From assembly GCA_029226955.1 (NCBI GenBank), contig JAQXZA010000116.1:1-42682 (forward strand): 42,682 nucleotides of DNA, given 5' to 3'. Source of the stretch: Clostridia bacterium (GTDB lineage Bacteria > Bacillota > Clostridia > Oscillospirales > Acutalibacteraceae). Under the pieces are notes generated by a model. The model had not been told where the DNA came from, made no database searches, and saw nothing but the letters and a program-made list of their open reading frames with translations. Position 1 is the first letter of the stretch. Each line of letters begins with the position of its first letter. Positions 34,700 through 42,682 of this stretch are shown here, one piece after another. Position numbers and translations under genes: made by a program.

Positions 34700-35003
34700 A
34701 ATCTTTTCCTCCAAAATATTATTTTTGTCAATTTAATCATTTAATTGATTAAATAAACAAAATTTACTTATATATTATATATTAAATTGTTTTCATAGTC
34801 AAGAAGTAAATAAAATATAAAACAGGTAAAAGAAAATAAATCAGCAGAATTTAGTTTTGGAAAGGAGTCCAAAACAATGATAACATATTTTTTGTTTTTA
34901 TGCGGTTGCAATGAATATATGATTTATTTATTGACACTTGTTATTTTATGTGATAGCATTATTATAGAATGAATATTTTATCTGTTCAGAGGAGGAACAA
35001 AAA
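34700..35003. other. divergent intergenic region
   Basis: AT-rich. Near 34720-34790 are ATTTAATC/GATTAAAT-like palindromic tracts that may belong to the liv promoter. A short candidate frame (34877-34972) is listed separately. TTGACA at 34931-34936 is a plausible -35 for the Asn/Gln-rich protein gene. Confidence 0.5.
34877..34972 (+). CDS. possible 31-residue hydrophobic peptide
   Basis: ATG preceded by AAAGGAG at a nine-base distance. It encodes MITYFLFLCGCNEYMIYLL followed by TLVILCDSIIIE, nearly all hydrophobic with two Cys pairs. No family recognised. It ends 31 bases before the next gene. A real peptide or a chance frame; the ribosome binding site is the only support. Confidence 0.3.
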   Translation: MITYFLFLCGCNEYMIYLLTLVILCDSIIIE

Positions 35004-35507
35004 ATGGACAATAATAACGGTGATAACTTTAATAACAAAAACTACCAAAACGGCTCTTTTAACAATCCGAACACCACTCCGCCGAATTACTACAATCAGC
35101 CGAATGATTATAATCAGCAAAACTTCAATTATAATCAGCCGAATGATTTTAACCAGCAAAACTACAACTACAATCAGCCAAATAACTTCAATCCGAATTA
35201 CGGTTATCCGAACAAACCCGATGACCCCGGACAGGGTATGGCGATTGCCTCTCTTGTGTGCGGTATTCTTGGCTGTATAACACCTTATGTAGGTTTTATT
35301 TTAGCCATACTCGGCATTGTATTTTCGGTTGTATCCGCAAACAAAAGTCAGCAGGTAGGTCTTAAAAGAAGCGGATTGGCAACAGCCGGTCTTGTATGTG
35401 GTATTATTTCCTGTGCATTAAGTCTGTTATCTCTTATTGCATGCTTTACTTGCGGTGGCTGTGCATTGTGCTATGGCGGTTCTGCTACATCTTATCCGTA
35501 TTATTGA
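35004..35507 (+). CDS. Asn/Gln/Tyr-rich DUF4190-like membrane protein
   Basis: 167 residues, AGAGGAGG upstream. The first 73 residues are low complexity (NYNQPNDFNQQ-type repeats), prion-like in composition. Then a DUF4190-like double-helix hairpin: MAIASLVCGILGCITPYVGF through VVSANKSQ, and SGLATAGLVCGIISCALSL. The C-terminus is Cys/Gly-rich. These proteins are common in Clostridia without a known reaction. Monocistronic. Confidence 0.8.
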   Translation: MDNNNGDNFNNKNYQNGSFNNPNTTPPNYYNQPNDYNQQNFNYNQPNDFNQQNYNYNQPNNFNPNYGYPNKPDDPGQGMAIASLVCGILGCITPYVGFILAILGIVFSVVSANKSQQVGLKRSGLATAGLVCGIISCALSLLSLIACFTCGGCALCYGGSATSYPYY

Positions 35508-35551
35508 TTGAGATTCAATATTTGTACATAGCTTTTCGGAAAATAAAAATC

Positions 35552-35590
35552 AAAGCACTTTCGGTTTTACTGAGCCGAAAGTGCTTTTTG
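35552..35590. terminator. bidirectional terminator
   Basis: A perfect stem AAAGCACTTTCGG with CCGAAAGTGCTTT and loop TTTTACTGAG, followed by TTG. It is shared by the convergent DUF4190-like and VanW genes. Confidence 0.88.
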
Positions 35591-35605
35591 TTATGCGATT
35601 AAGTT

Positions 35606-37537
35606 TTATTGTCCTGAACCTGACGTATCAGTGGTATTGCTTGTTGTATTTTCAGCATTATTAACTACACTGCCTCCTGTTCCGTAAGGTACAGGAGCAT
35701 TACTGCCGTTTCCGCCCGGTGAATATACTGTCGGAGTTTTCATTGTCGGACTTACATCAACAGGGCCAAATGACGGGTCACTCGGCATCATTGCCTGTGC
35801 CGAATAATAAGTATCATATTTATAGTCGTATGAACCTACCGGGAGATATTCACGCTTTATTTCCTTGCCGTTCTTGAAATATACCTTTGCACCCTTTGCG
35901 GAAAAAGATGATGAACCTACTGAGTCAACCCAGCCGACAGGAACTACTTCATCAAAATCTTTAAAAGGTGAACCATACATTTCAACCATAAGCTCGTTAC
36001 AGCCGTCACCGTTGTAGTCATATACGTATGTAGCAATATAAATTGAATATTTACCGGAATTTTTGAATTGCATATCAAGGTTACCATAGTCAACTGTTGC
36101 GTCAAGACCTCTTTCAGCATAAGATGACGGGTACTGGTGAGCGTGTCTTTCAACAACCTCCATATCGGCTTTTAATGCACATATATAAATCGTTGTTGAT
36201 GCCTGACATATACCGCCACCGTACTGCTGTTCATATCTGCCGCCTACGATTGCGGTTGACGGAACATATCCGAGTAAACCGTTGGTAGTGTCGCCTGTCA
36301 TTCCGTTAAACGAAAATACTTCGCCGGGTTTTACCTCAGTACCACTGGCAGTCTTTATTGCAAGCTCCATATTATGATTAGAAGCCCACACGTTATTTGC
36401 TGTTGTTGAGTGAGAGGCAATCAGCTTTGTATTAGCCTTAATTTCAGCAAGAGTTACTTTATATGGGGTTTCGGTTGTTTCAATCGAAAATGAACCTGTT
36501 TTTATATCTTTTGAGAGTATATCAGTAATTTTGCTTTCAAGAACATTCTGGTCAACAAGGTATCCGTTTGAACCGTCCGCATAAGTGAATTTTTCAACGG
36601 CTGTCGGGTCAAAACTTACAACGTGGGCGTCAACAGGTTCAACATTAAATTGTTTTGCCGTCTTTTTGACTGCCTTTTTGATTGAAGAATTATTGATTAT
36701 TGATGTTATTTTGAAATCAGTTGAACCGTTATTGCTTATTGTCTGTACGGTAGGGGTGTCAAGTTCACCACGGCTGTAATGATATGCCTGAACAAGAACA
36801 TCAGCAACATTAGTATCAAATGAAAAATCGTCCTGAGTCAGCGTAAGGCTCTTTCCGTCACAGGATATTGAAATATTTATATTGTCACGGATATTTGCGA
36901 GTGTGTCTTTCATCACTTCGTATGAGTCACTGAGTGATTTACCCGTAAGGTCAATACCCTCAACTGTAACACCTTTTCCGAAAAGAATATCTTTTGTATC
37001 TACTTCCTTGATTTCGGCTGATTCCTGTGGTATTGATGTAAGTGACGACTCACTTTTATTACTGCTTTCATCAGTTGCTGACGGAACTGTCAGGTGTGAA
37101 CTTTCGGGTGTTTCTGCGGGAACAGTATCTTTGTTCATATTCAAAGCCAGTACCGTTCCGACTGCACCGACGCAAAGAACAACGGCCGCTGTAATTGCAA
37201 CAGGAACAACAGGAAATTTCTTTTTTTGTCTTGGAGCAGCGTGTTTTGGAGTTTTTTTGTCAACGCTTGCAAAAACAACACCGTCATTGGCAACATTATT
37301 AGTATCAGGTTTTTTATCTGAGATACGGAATACCTGAGTTCTTTCGTCAGCCGTTTTACTTTCTGACGGGTTTGTGGTTTTGTTGTTTGATTTTGAACTT
37401 ACAGACGCAAAAGTCACAGTATTATCATCTGTATTTTTTTCAGAAGATACTTTTGCGTTTCCTGCAAAGACAACTTCATTTTCTTTTTCCGTCTTAATGC
37501 TGTCTGAATGTGTCATATCATTTTTATTATTATCCAT
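35606..37537 (-). CDS. VanW-family cell-envelope protein
   Basis: 643 residues from MDNNKND, with CGGAGG nine bases upstream. A cytoplasmic Ser/Asp/Lys-rich N-terminus (about 1-105) precedes one transmembrane helix (KKFPVVPVAITAAVVLCVGA region). A Ser-rich stalk, a YoaR/peptidoglycan-binding-like domain (about 190-360) and the VanW core follow: NHNMELAIKT, GEVFSFNGMTG, GGGICQASTTIY, HQYPSSYAERGLDATVDYG. The Pro/Ser/Gly-rich C-terminus is disordered. VanW proteins occur in some vancomycin-resistance clusters but also widely as envelope proteins of unknown reaction; no van genes are here. Confidence 0.88.
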   Translation of the reverse strand: MDNNKNDMTHSDSIKTEKENEVVFAGNAKVSSEKNTDDNTVTFASVSSKSNNKTTNPSESKTADERTQVFRISDKKPDTNNVANDGVVFASVDKKTPKHAAPRQKKKFPVVPVAITAAVVLCVGAVGTVLALNMNKDTVPAETPESSHLTVPSATDESSNKSESSLTSIPQESAEIKEVDTKDILFGKGVTVEGIDLTGKSLSDSYEVMKDTLANIRDNINISISCDGKSLTLTQDDFSFDTNVADVLVQAYHYSRGELDTPTVQTISNNGSTDFKITSIINNSSIKKAVKKTAKQFNVEPVDAHVVSFDPTAVEKFTYADGSNGYLVDQNVLESKITDILSKDIKTGSFSIETTETPYKVTLAEIKANTKLIASHSTTANNVWASNHNMELAIKTASGTEVKPGEVFSFNGMTGDTTNGLLGYVPSTAIVGGRYEQQYGGGICQASTTIYICALKADMEVVERHAHQYPSSYAERGLDATVDYGNLDMQFKNSGKYSIYIATYVYDYNGDGCNELMVEMYGSPFKDFDEVVPVGWVDSVGSSSFSAKGAKVYFKNGKEIKREYLPVGSYDYKYDTYYSAQAMMPSDPSFGPVDVSPTMKTPTVYSPGGNGSNAPVPYGTGGSVVNNAENTTSNTTDTSGSGQ

Positions 37538-37642
37538 ACACATTAACCTCCGCATATATATTAAACAATATAATGTATTATTTATAATAATACAACAAAA
37601 CCATATAAAAAGTAAAGTAACATTTGCTTAATTAAGAGCAAA

Positions 37643-37689
37643 AAATATAACAAAGATGTTTCCTTTATATTTCTTATTTTGTTATATTT
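37643..37689. repeat. 12-bp perfect inverted repeat upstream of the glycosyltransferase
   Basis: AAATATAACAAA (37643-37654) and TTTGTTATATTT (37678-37689) are perfect complements with a 23-base loop. AAGAG (37634) and CTCTT (about 37696) extend the pairing outward with gaps. It lies between the divergent VanW and glycosyltransferase genes; operator, hairpin or small mobile-element relic are all possible. Confidence 0.55.
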
Positions 37690-37802
37690 GTGAAACTCTT
37701 GCATTACAAGTATATTTTATACAGATTATTTTCCTTTTTATTGAAAATTTATTTAAAATCAAGTATAATATTCGCATAAAATAAAAATGGAAGGGTGGTT
37801 TT

Positions 37803-39035
37803 ATGAGAGTTCTTATTCTCTCGGCAACAACCGGCGGCGGACATATGAGAGCCGCAAATGCTTTAAAGGAATATATTCTTTCACAGAGTCCTGACTCTGA
37901 GATTATGATTTCAGATACACTTCAATATGTAAGTCCTATTCTGAACAAGGCGGTAACGGAAGGCTATGTATATATGGCGACAAAAACTCCGAAAATGTAC
38001 GGCACTGTTTACAGAGTGTCTGACAAGGACAATGCAATAAACAAAACCGTTAATATCGCCACAAATCAGCTAAGAAAAAGGCTTTTTCCGCTTGTTGATG
38101 ATTTTAAACCCGATATTGTTATTGCAACACATTCTCTTGCAACCGAAATGGTAACCTCACTTAAAAATGCGGGAGAAATAAATATACCGATAATCAGCAT
38201 TATAACTGACTTTGCTGTTCACAAAACATACATCAGTGACGGTGTTGACGCATTTATCCTTTCAAGTCGTGAAATGGTTGATCAAATGCTTGAAAGAGGC
38301 GTTGACCGTGTAAAACTCTACCCCTACGGAATACCTGTAAAGACTTCATTTTTAGAACCCATTGACCGTGAAAAAGCCTTTGAAAGCGAGGGGCTTGACC
38401 CGTCAATTCCTACAATTCTGATTATGGCAGGAAGTTTTGGTGTTACTGATGTACTCAAAATTTACCACAAAATCGTAAAGTCGCCGTGTGATTTTCAGAT
38501 TATTGTAATAACAGGCAAAAATGAAAAGCTGTATGAAACATTTGACCGCTATCTCAGCAAAATTGCTATAAACAATACCCTTGTACAGCTTAAAGGCGAA
38601 CAAAAAATAAAGTCAATATTTTATGCGTCAAAGCATATGAAACCGTCAAAACCGACAAAACTGCTTTATTACACTGATGAAGTCGAAAAGTATATGCACA
38701 TGGCTGATATGATTGTCACAAAGCCGGGCGGTCTTACCGTAAGCGAGGCTATTGCGTCAGATTTGCCTATGGGTATATTTAAGGCTATTCCCGGTCAGGA
38801 AGAACAGAACGCTGATTTTCTTGTGCGTAACAATATGGCTGTTCGTATTGAAAAGGACAAAACCTGTACTCAGACAATAACACGTCTGCTGACAGATAAA
38901 AGCGAACTTGAAAATATTAAACAGTCAATAAAATCATTTTCAAAAGGCAATTCAGCCGAGAATATTTATCTCCTTATGCAAGAGCTTGTTGAAAAATACT
39001 CGAAAATGAACGAACAAAAAGAAAACAAATCATAA
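37803..39035 (+). CDS. processive diacylglycerol glycosyltransferase (UgtP/MGDG synthase type)
   Basis: 410 residues, GAAGGG upstream of ATG. GT28 family: MGDG_synth N-domain with ILSATTGGGHMRAA and a second Rossmann domain with MADMIVTKPGGLTVSEAIAS and PGQEEQNADFLV. It should transfer glucose or galactose from UDP-sugar to diacylglycerol, making glycolipids and lipoteichoic-acid anchors on the inner membrane face. Between about 263 and 292 (KGEQKIKSIFYASKHMKPSK region) there is a Lys-rich segment that looks like an insertion next to the usual G-Y/F motif. Monocistronic. Confidence 0.88.
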   Translation: MRVLILSATTGGGHMRAANALKEYILSQSPDSEIMISDTLQYVSPILNKAVTEGYVYMATKTPKMYGTVYRVSDKDNAINKTVNIATNQLRKRLFPLVDDFKPDIVIATHSLATEMVTSLKNAGEINIPIISIITDFAVHKTYISDGVDAFILSSREMVDQMLERGVDRVKLYPYGIPVKTSFLEPIDREKAFESEGLDPSIPTILIMAGSFGVTDVLKIYHKIVKSPCDFQIIVITGKNEKLYETFDRYLSKIAINNTLVQLKGEQKIKSIFYASKHMKPSKPTKLLYYTDEVEKYMHMADMIVTKPGGLTVSEAIASDLPMGIFKAIPGQEEQNADFLVRNNMAVRIEKDKTCTQTITRLLTDKSELENIKQSIKSFSKGNSAENIYLLMQELVEKYSKMNEQKENKS

Positions 39036-39038
39036 AAC

Positions 39039-39083
39039 AATCCGCTGTTAAGGCTTTAAAAACTTTAATAGCGGATTTCTTTT
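39039..39083 (+). terminator. terminator after the glycosyltransferase gene
   Basis: AATCCGCT pairs with AGCGGATT, with TTAA/TTAA pairing inside, followed by TCTTTTG. The convergent exporter genes start on the other side. Confidence 0.75.
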
Positions 39084-39096
39084 GTATAAAATTATC

Positions 39097-40962
39097 TTAT
39101 GCCGGTTCAAACTGGCTATTGTAGAGTTTTGCGTAGAAACCGTTTCTGGACATAAGTTCGTCGTGATTTCCCTGTTCGACAATGTCGCCGTCATTGAGAA
39201 CAAGAATTGTATCAGCGTCTTTAATCGTACTAAGTCTGTGTGCTATGACAAAACTTGTTCTGTTCTTCATAAGATTGTCCATAGCTTTCTGAATAAGAAT
39301 TTCGGTTCTTGTGTCAACCGAACTTGTCGCCTCGTCAAGAATGAGTATCTTCGGGTCGGCAAGAATTGCCCTTGCAATAGTGAGTAGCTGTTTCTGTCCC
39401 TGTGAAACATTAGTCACTTCTTCATTGAGAACCATATTGTATCCATCAGGAAGTGTTCGTACAAAGTGGTCAACCTGTGCCGCCTTTGCCGCCTGTAAAA
39501 TTTCCTCGTCGGTTGCGTCAAGTTTTCCGTAGCGGATATTGTCCTTTATTGTTCCGCTGTAAAGCCACGTATCCTGTAATACCATTCCGAAAAGTGAACG
39601 CAGGTCTTTTCGTGAAAAGTCCTTTATGTCATAGCCGTCAACAAGAATTGCACCCTGTTGAACATCATAAAAACGCATTAACAGCTTTACAAGTGTTGTC
39701 TTGCCCGCACCAGTAGGGCCAACAATGGCAATTTTACTGCCGGCTTTAACATTACACGAAAAATCGTTGATAATGATTTTGTCGTCAGTATATCCGAACT
39801 TTACGTGTGCAAACTGTACACTGCCGTCAATGTGAACATTCAGTTCGGTGTCGGGATTTTCCGTTGTATTGATGGTAATGGGATTTGATGATTCGGGTAC
39901 TTCCTCTTCCTCGTTAAGAAATTCAAATACTCTCTCTGCTGCTGCCGCTGTCTGCTGTAAAACATTTGTGATGTTCGCAACCTGTGTTATAGGCTGTGTG
40001 AACTGTCGTACATACTGAATAAATGCCTGTATGTCACCGAGTGCAAGCCCGTTGTTTACTGCAAGATAGCCGCCGAGAATACAAACCGCAACATATCCCA
40101 AATTTGATACAAAGTTCATTATCGGCATTGTAATTCCTGAGAAAAACTGTGATTTCCACGCTGACGAATACAATTTATCATTATATTGTGTGAATTGTTC
40201 TACGGAATTTTCTTCACCGTTAAATGCTTTCATTACGATATGACCGCCGTACATTTCTTCAATGTGACCGTTTACGTGTCCGAGATATTCCTGTTGCTGT
40301 TTAAAATGTTTCTGAGAGTGCTTGACAATTAAAAGTACAAGTATTAATGAAACAGGAACAATGCTGAGTGCTACAAGCGACATCTGCCAGCTTATCGAAA
40401 ACATCATTACAAGTATTCCTATAAGCTGTGTAACGGAAGTAATAATCTGTGTGACGCTCTGATTAAGTGTCTGACTGAGTGTGTCAATATCGTTTGTAAT
40501 TCTTGAAAGCACTTCGCCGTGACTTGTGCGGTCATAATATTTCAATGGAAGTCTGTTTATTTTCTGGGAAATATCACGTCTTAATCTGTATGTCAGTTTC
40601 ATTGAAACACCCGTCATAATATATCCCTGAATAAACGAGAACAACGCACTGACAACATAAATTCCCACAAGCCATAAAAGAACCTGTCCTATTCCCTGAA
40701 AGTCTATTCCGTTTCCTGTGCCTGTAAAACTGCCCAAAAGTCCCTCGGAAAGCAGTGTTGTTGCGTTACCGAGTATTTTAGGGCCTATTATCATAAACAC
40801 CGTTGAAAGTACGGCAAAAATCATTACAATAAGAATACTGAATTTATATCTGCCCATATATTTCAGAAATTGCCTGAATGTACCTTTAAAGTCCTTTGCT
40901 TTTTCGCCGGACATTTGTTTAGCCATAGGGCCGTGCGGTCTTTTCTTTGGTGTACCACTCAT
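39097..40962 (-). CDS. heterodimeric ABC exporter, subunit B (catalytic Walker B)
   Basis: 621 residues, AAGGAG upstream. The N-terminal extension GTPKKRPHGPMAKQ is typical for the longer subunit of LmrD/TM288-like exporters. Six-helix transmembrane domain (about 40-340), then an NBD: Walker A GPTGAGKTT, Q-loop VLQDTW, signature NVSQGQKQLL (Gln in place of the first Gly), Walker B ILILDEATSSVD with intact catalytic Glu, and switch IAHRLST. It works with the subunit upstream as a multidrug or lipid exporter. Confidence 0.93.
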   Translation of the reverse strand: MSGTPKKRPHGPMAKQMSGEKAKDFKGTFRQFLKYMGRYKFSILIVMIFAVLSTVFMIIGPKILGNATTLLSEGLLGSFTGTGNGIDFQGIGQVLLWLVGIYVVSALFSFIQGYIMTGVSMKLTYRLRRDISQKINRLPLKYYDRTSHGEVLSRITNDIDTLSQTLNQSVTQIITSVTQLIGILVMMFSISWQMSLVALSIVPVSLILVLLIVKHSQKHFKQQQEYLGHVNGHIEEMYGGHIVMKAFNGEENSVEQFTQYNDKLYSSAWKSQFFSGITMPIMNFVSNLGYVAVCILGGYLAVNNGLALGDIQAFIQYVRQFTQPITQVANITNVLQQTAAAAERVFEFLNEEEEVPESSNPITINTTENPDTELNVHIDGSVQFAHVKFGYTDDKIIINDFSCNVKAGSKIAIVGPTGAGKTTLVKLLMRFYDVQQGAILVDGYDIKDFSRKDLRSLFGMVLQDTWLYSGTIKDNIRYGKLDATDEEILQAAKAAQVDHFVRTLPDGYNMVLNEEVTNVSQGQKQLLTIARAILADPKILILDEATSSVDTRTEILIQKAMDNLMKNRTSFVIAHRLSTIKDADTILVLNDGDIVEQGNHDELMSRNGFYAKLYNSQFEPA

Positions 40963-40990
40963 TTTATTTACAACTCCTTTCGCTTATTTT

Positions 40991-42682
40991 TTATACTTCA
41001 ACGGCACTGTTCTGTGAAACAGCTATTTCCCTGTATGTCTGACAATTTTTCAAAAGCTCGTTGTGAGTACCCTTGCCAACAATTTTGCCGTTGTCAAGAA
41101 CAATAATCCGTTCAGCGTGCATAATCGTGCTTATTCTCTGTGCAACGATAATTACGGTTGAATTGCCTGTGTATTTTTTAAGAGCCTTTCTTAGTGCTGC
41201 GTCAGTCTTGAAATCAAGTGCGGAAAAACTGTCATCAAATATATAAACAGGTGCTTTTTTTACCAATGCTCTCGCTATTGCAAGACGCTGTTTTTGTCCG
41301 CCCGATACATTTGTACCGCCCTGTGAAACAGGTGAATTGTATTTTTTCGGCTTTGACTCGATAAATTCTTCCGACTGTGCAATAACTGCCGCCTGTTTTA
41401 TTTCGTCGTCTGTTGCGTCCTGTTTTCCGTAACGGAGGTTTGAGGCTATATCGCCCGAAAACAGTATTCCTTTCTGCGACACAAAACCGATATTTTCACG
41501 GAGGTCGTGCTGTTTTAAATCCCTTATATCCACACCGTCAAAAGTGATTTTGCCCTCTGTAACATCATAAAATCTCGGAATAAGATTTATAAGCGTTGAT
41601 TTACCTGAACCAGTTGAACCGATAATTGCCGTTGTCTGTCCCGGTTCTGCCGTAAAGCTGATGTCTGAAATAACATTGCTTTCGGCATTATTATATTTGA
41701 ATGATACATTGTCGAAAACAATTCTTCCCTCTGCGTTTTCGGGAACGCTTTCTGCATTTTCCTTGTCCTTGATTGTAAGTTCACATTCAAGAACATCTGC
41801 AACTCTGTCGGCTGAAACTGCCGCTCTCGGAATCATAATAAACATTACTGCAATCATAAGGAACGACATAATTATCATCATTGCATACTGAATAAATGCC
41901 ATCATATCGCCTATCTGCATATTTGCCTGTTCAATCTGATGTGCTGATACCCACACAATAAGCAGTGATACGGCATTCATAACAAACATCATTGACGGCA
42001 TAAGGAATGTCATAACACGGTTTACAAAAAGATTTACATTTGTAAGGTCTTTGTTTGCCTTGTCAAAGCGTTCTTCTTCATACTGTTCCGTGCCGAATGC
42101 CCTTATAACCATCATACCGCTGAGGCTCTCTCTTGTGACAAGATTAAGGCGGTCAACGAGTTTCTGAATAATCTGGAATTTCGGCATTGCAACCTTATAC
42201 ACAACAAAAAGAATTGTAAGCAGAACAACTATTGCAAGAACAATTACCCACGTCATTGAGGTTGTCGTCTGTGACGCAAGAATAATACCGCCTATTCCGA
42301 CAATAGGTGCAAAGAATACCATACGCAAACCCATTGTAATAAGCATTTGAATTTGTGTTATATCGTTTGTTGTTCTTGTGATAAGCGAGGCTGTCGAGAA
42401 TTTATCAAATTCATTATTTGAAAAGCTCTCAATCTTTTTGAACACATCAGCACGAAGATTTTTTGCAACACCGGCACCTATTCTTGACGCAACAAGACAT
42501 ACCATAACGGTACAAAAAACACCGAGAATTGTTATTACTATCATCTTCAAGCCGACAATAAGAATATATCTCGTCTGTATATCTGAAATGCTTATTCCGA
42601 TTTCATTATAGAACATCTTTACAAATGCCGTACCTACCTGTGTTGTGATAGTTTTGTCTGTATTTTTTGCATTGTTTATATA
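40991..42682 (-). CDS. heterodimeric ABC exporter, subunit A (5' end outside window)
   Basis: Partial: the frame stays open to the right edge, adding 22 residues (YINNAKNTDKT to GTAFVK) before the first internal ATG at 42616, so the start lies beyond 42682. The TMD covers about residues 1-310, then an NBD with Walker A GSTGSGKST, Q-loop FVSQKG, a standard signature NVSGGQKQRLAIARAL, but Walker B VYIFDDSFSALD in which Asp replaces the catalytic Glu, and Gln in place of the switch His (VAQRIST). This is the degenerate-site half of a heterodimer. It is followed by subunit B after 28 bases. Confidence 0.93.
   Translation of the reverse strand, partial: YINNAKNTDKTITTQVGTAFVKMFYNEIGISISDIQTRYILIVGLKMIVITILGVFCTVMVCLVASRIGAGVAKNLRADVFKKIESFSNNEFDKFSTASLITRTTNDITQIQMLITMGLRMVFFAPIVGIGGIILASQTTTSMTWVIVLAIVVLLTILFVVYKVAMPKFQIIQKLVDRLNLVTRESLSGMMVIRAFGTEQYEEERFDKANKDLTNVNLFVNRVMTFLMPSMMFVMNAVSLLIVWVSAHQIEQANMQIGDMMAFIQYAMMIIMSFLMIAVMFIMIPRAAVSADRVADVLECELTIKDKENAESVPENAEGRIVFDNVSFKYNNAESNVISDISFTAEPGQTTAIIGSTGSGKSTLINLIPRFYDVTEGKITFDGVDIRDLKQHDLRENIGFVSQKGILFSGDIASNLRYGKQDATDDEIKQAAVIAQSEEFIESKPKKYNSPVSQGGTNVSGGQKQRLAIARALVKKAPVYIFDDSFSALDFKTDAALRKALKKYTGNSTVIIVAQRISTIMHAERIIVLDNGKIVGKGTHNELLKNCQTYREIAVSQNSAVEV

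Noticed and set aside
35606..37537. Vancomycin-resistance cluster
   Set aside because: Only a VanW-domain protein is present; no VanHAX ligase or dehydrogenase genes are near, and the response regulator/kinase pair at 223-1925 is of the NarL type, unlike the OmpR-type VanRS.

Overview
The window looks like chromosome of an endospore-forming Clostridia member, probably a gut Ruminococcaceae/Oscillospiraceae relative. This is inferred from low GC, strong AGGAGG ribosome binding sites, the sporulation pair SpoIIGA/SigE, a CIRCE-controlled groESL operon and a heterodimeric ABC exporter. No rRNA, tRNA, CRISPR array, integrase or transposase is visible. The species cannot be fixed from the sequence alone.

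Layout. 1-5.9 kb: a NarL/DesR-type two-component system (minus) diverges from a three-gene ABC-2 exporter (plus), followed by a remnant FtsX permease. 5.95-8.7 kb: sigE, spoIIGA and an EndoA/MazF toxin gene, bracketed by two inverted copies of a heptanucleotide-repeat element. 8.7-11.1 kb: an RluD-family pseudouridine synthase, a YjjG-like HAD phosphatase and an Xre-regulator/membrane-protein pair. 11.2-15.4 kb: a 1163-residue cell-wall-anchored repeat protein, with a decayed holin-like toxin 3' end on one side and an apparently intact type I toxin-antitoxin locus (30-residue toxin plus convergent antisense RNA) on the other. 15.4-19.8 kb: a Gln-rich zinc-ribbon membrane protein, thioredoxin reductase and groES-groEL. 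20.1-22.7 kb: a membrane-anchored lipase, a 5'-truncated CotJC/manganese-catalase gene, a small membrane protein and an Xre regulator. 22.8-25.9 kb: a Fur-family regulator with a Znu-type metal ABC importer, under two matched 15-bp operator palindromes. 26.0-29.0 kb: a divergent three-gene operon (PRTase-TRSP, PRTase-PELOTA, HAD) related to the biosynthetic module of tellurite-resistance (Ter) stress systems. 29.0-34.7 kb: a cytidylate-kinase-like protein and a complete branched-chain amino acid importer. 35.0-42.7 kb: an Asn/Gln-rich membrane protein, a VanW protein, a diacylglycerol glycosyltransferase and a two-subunit ABC exporter whose first subunit runs off the right edge.

How the parts fit. 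The two-component system probably controls the divergent exporter. The Fur-like protein probably represses its own metal-uptake operon, and its distal operator lies close to the promoter of the divergent PRTase/TRSP/PELOTA operon, hinting at a link between metal status and that uncharacterised pathway. SpoIIGA should activate pro-SigE by proteolysis. The antisense RNA should silence the membrane toxin.

Most unusual items: (1) the type I toxin-antitoxin locus whose two convergent RNAs have homologous 5' ends, with decayed relatives of its 3' end and terminator flanking the surface-protein gene; (2) the compact PRTase/TRSP/PELOTA/HAD operon without ter genes, sharing a control region with a Fur regulator; (3) the dispersed period-7 repeat element, two copies of which are inverted around sigE-spoIIGA and one of which forms the 3' end of an rRNA-modification gene.
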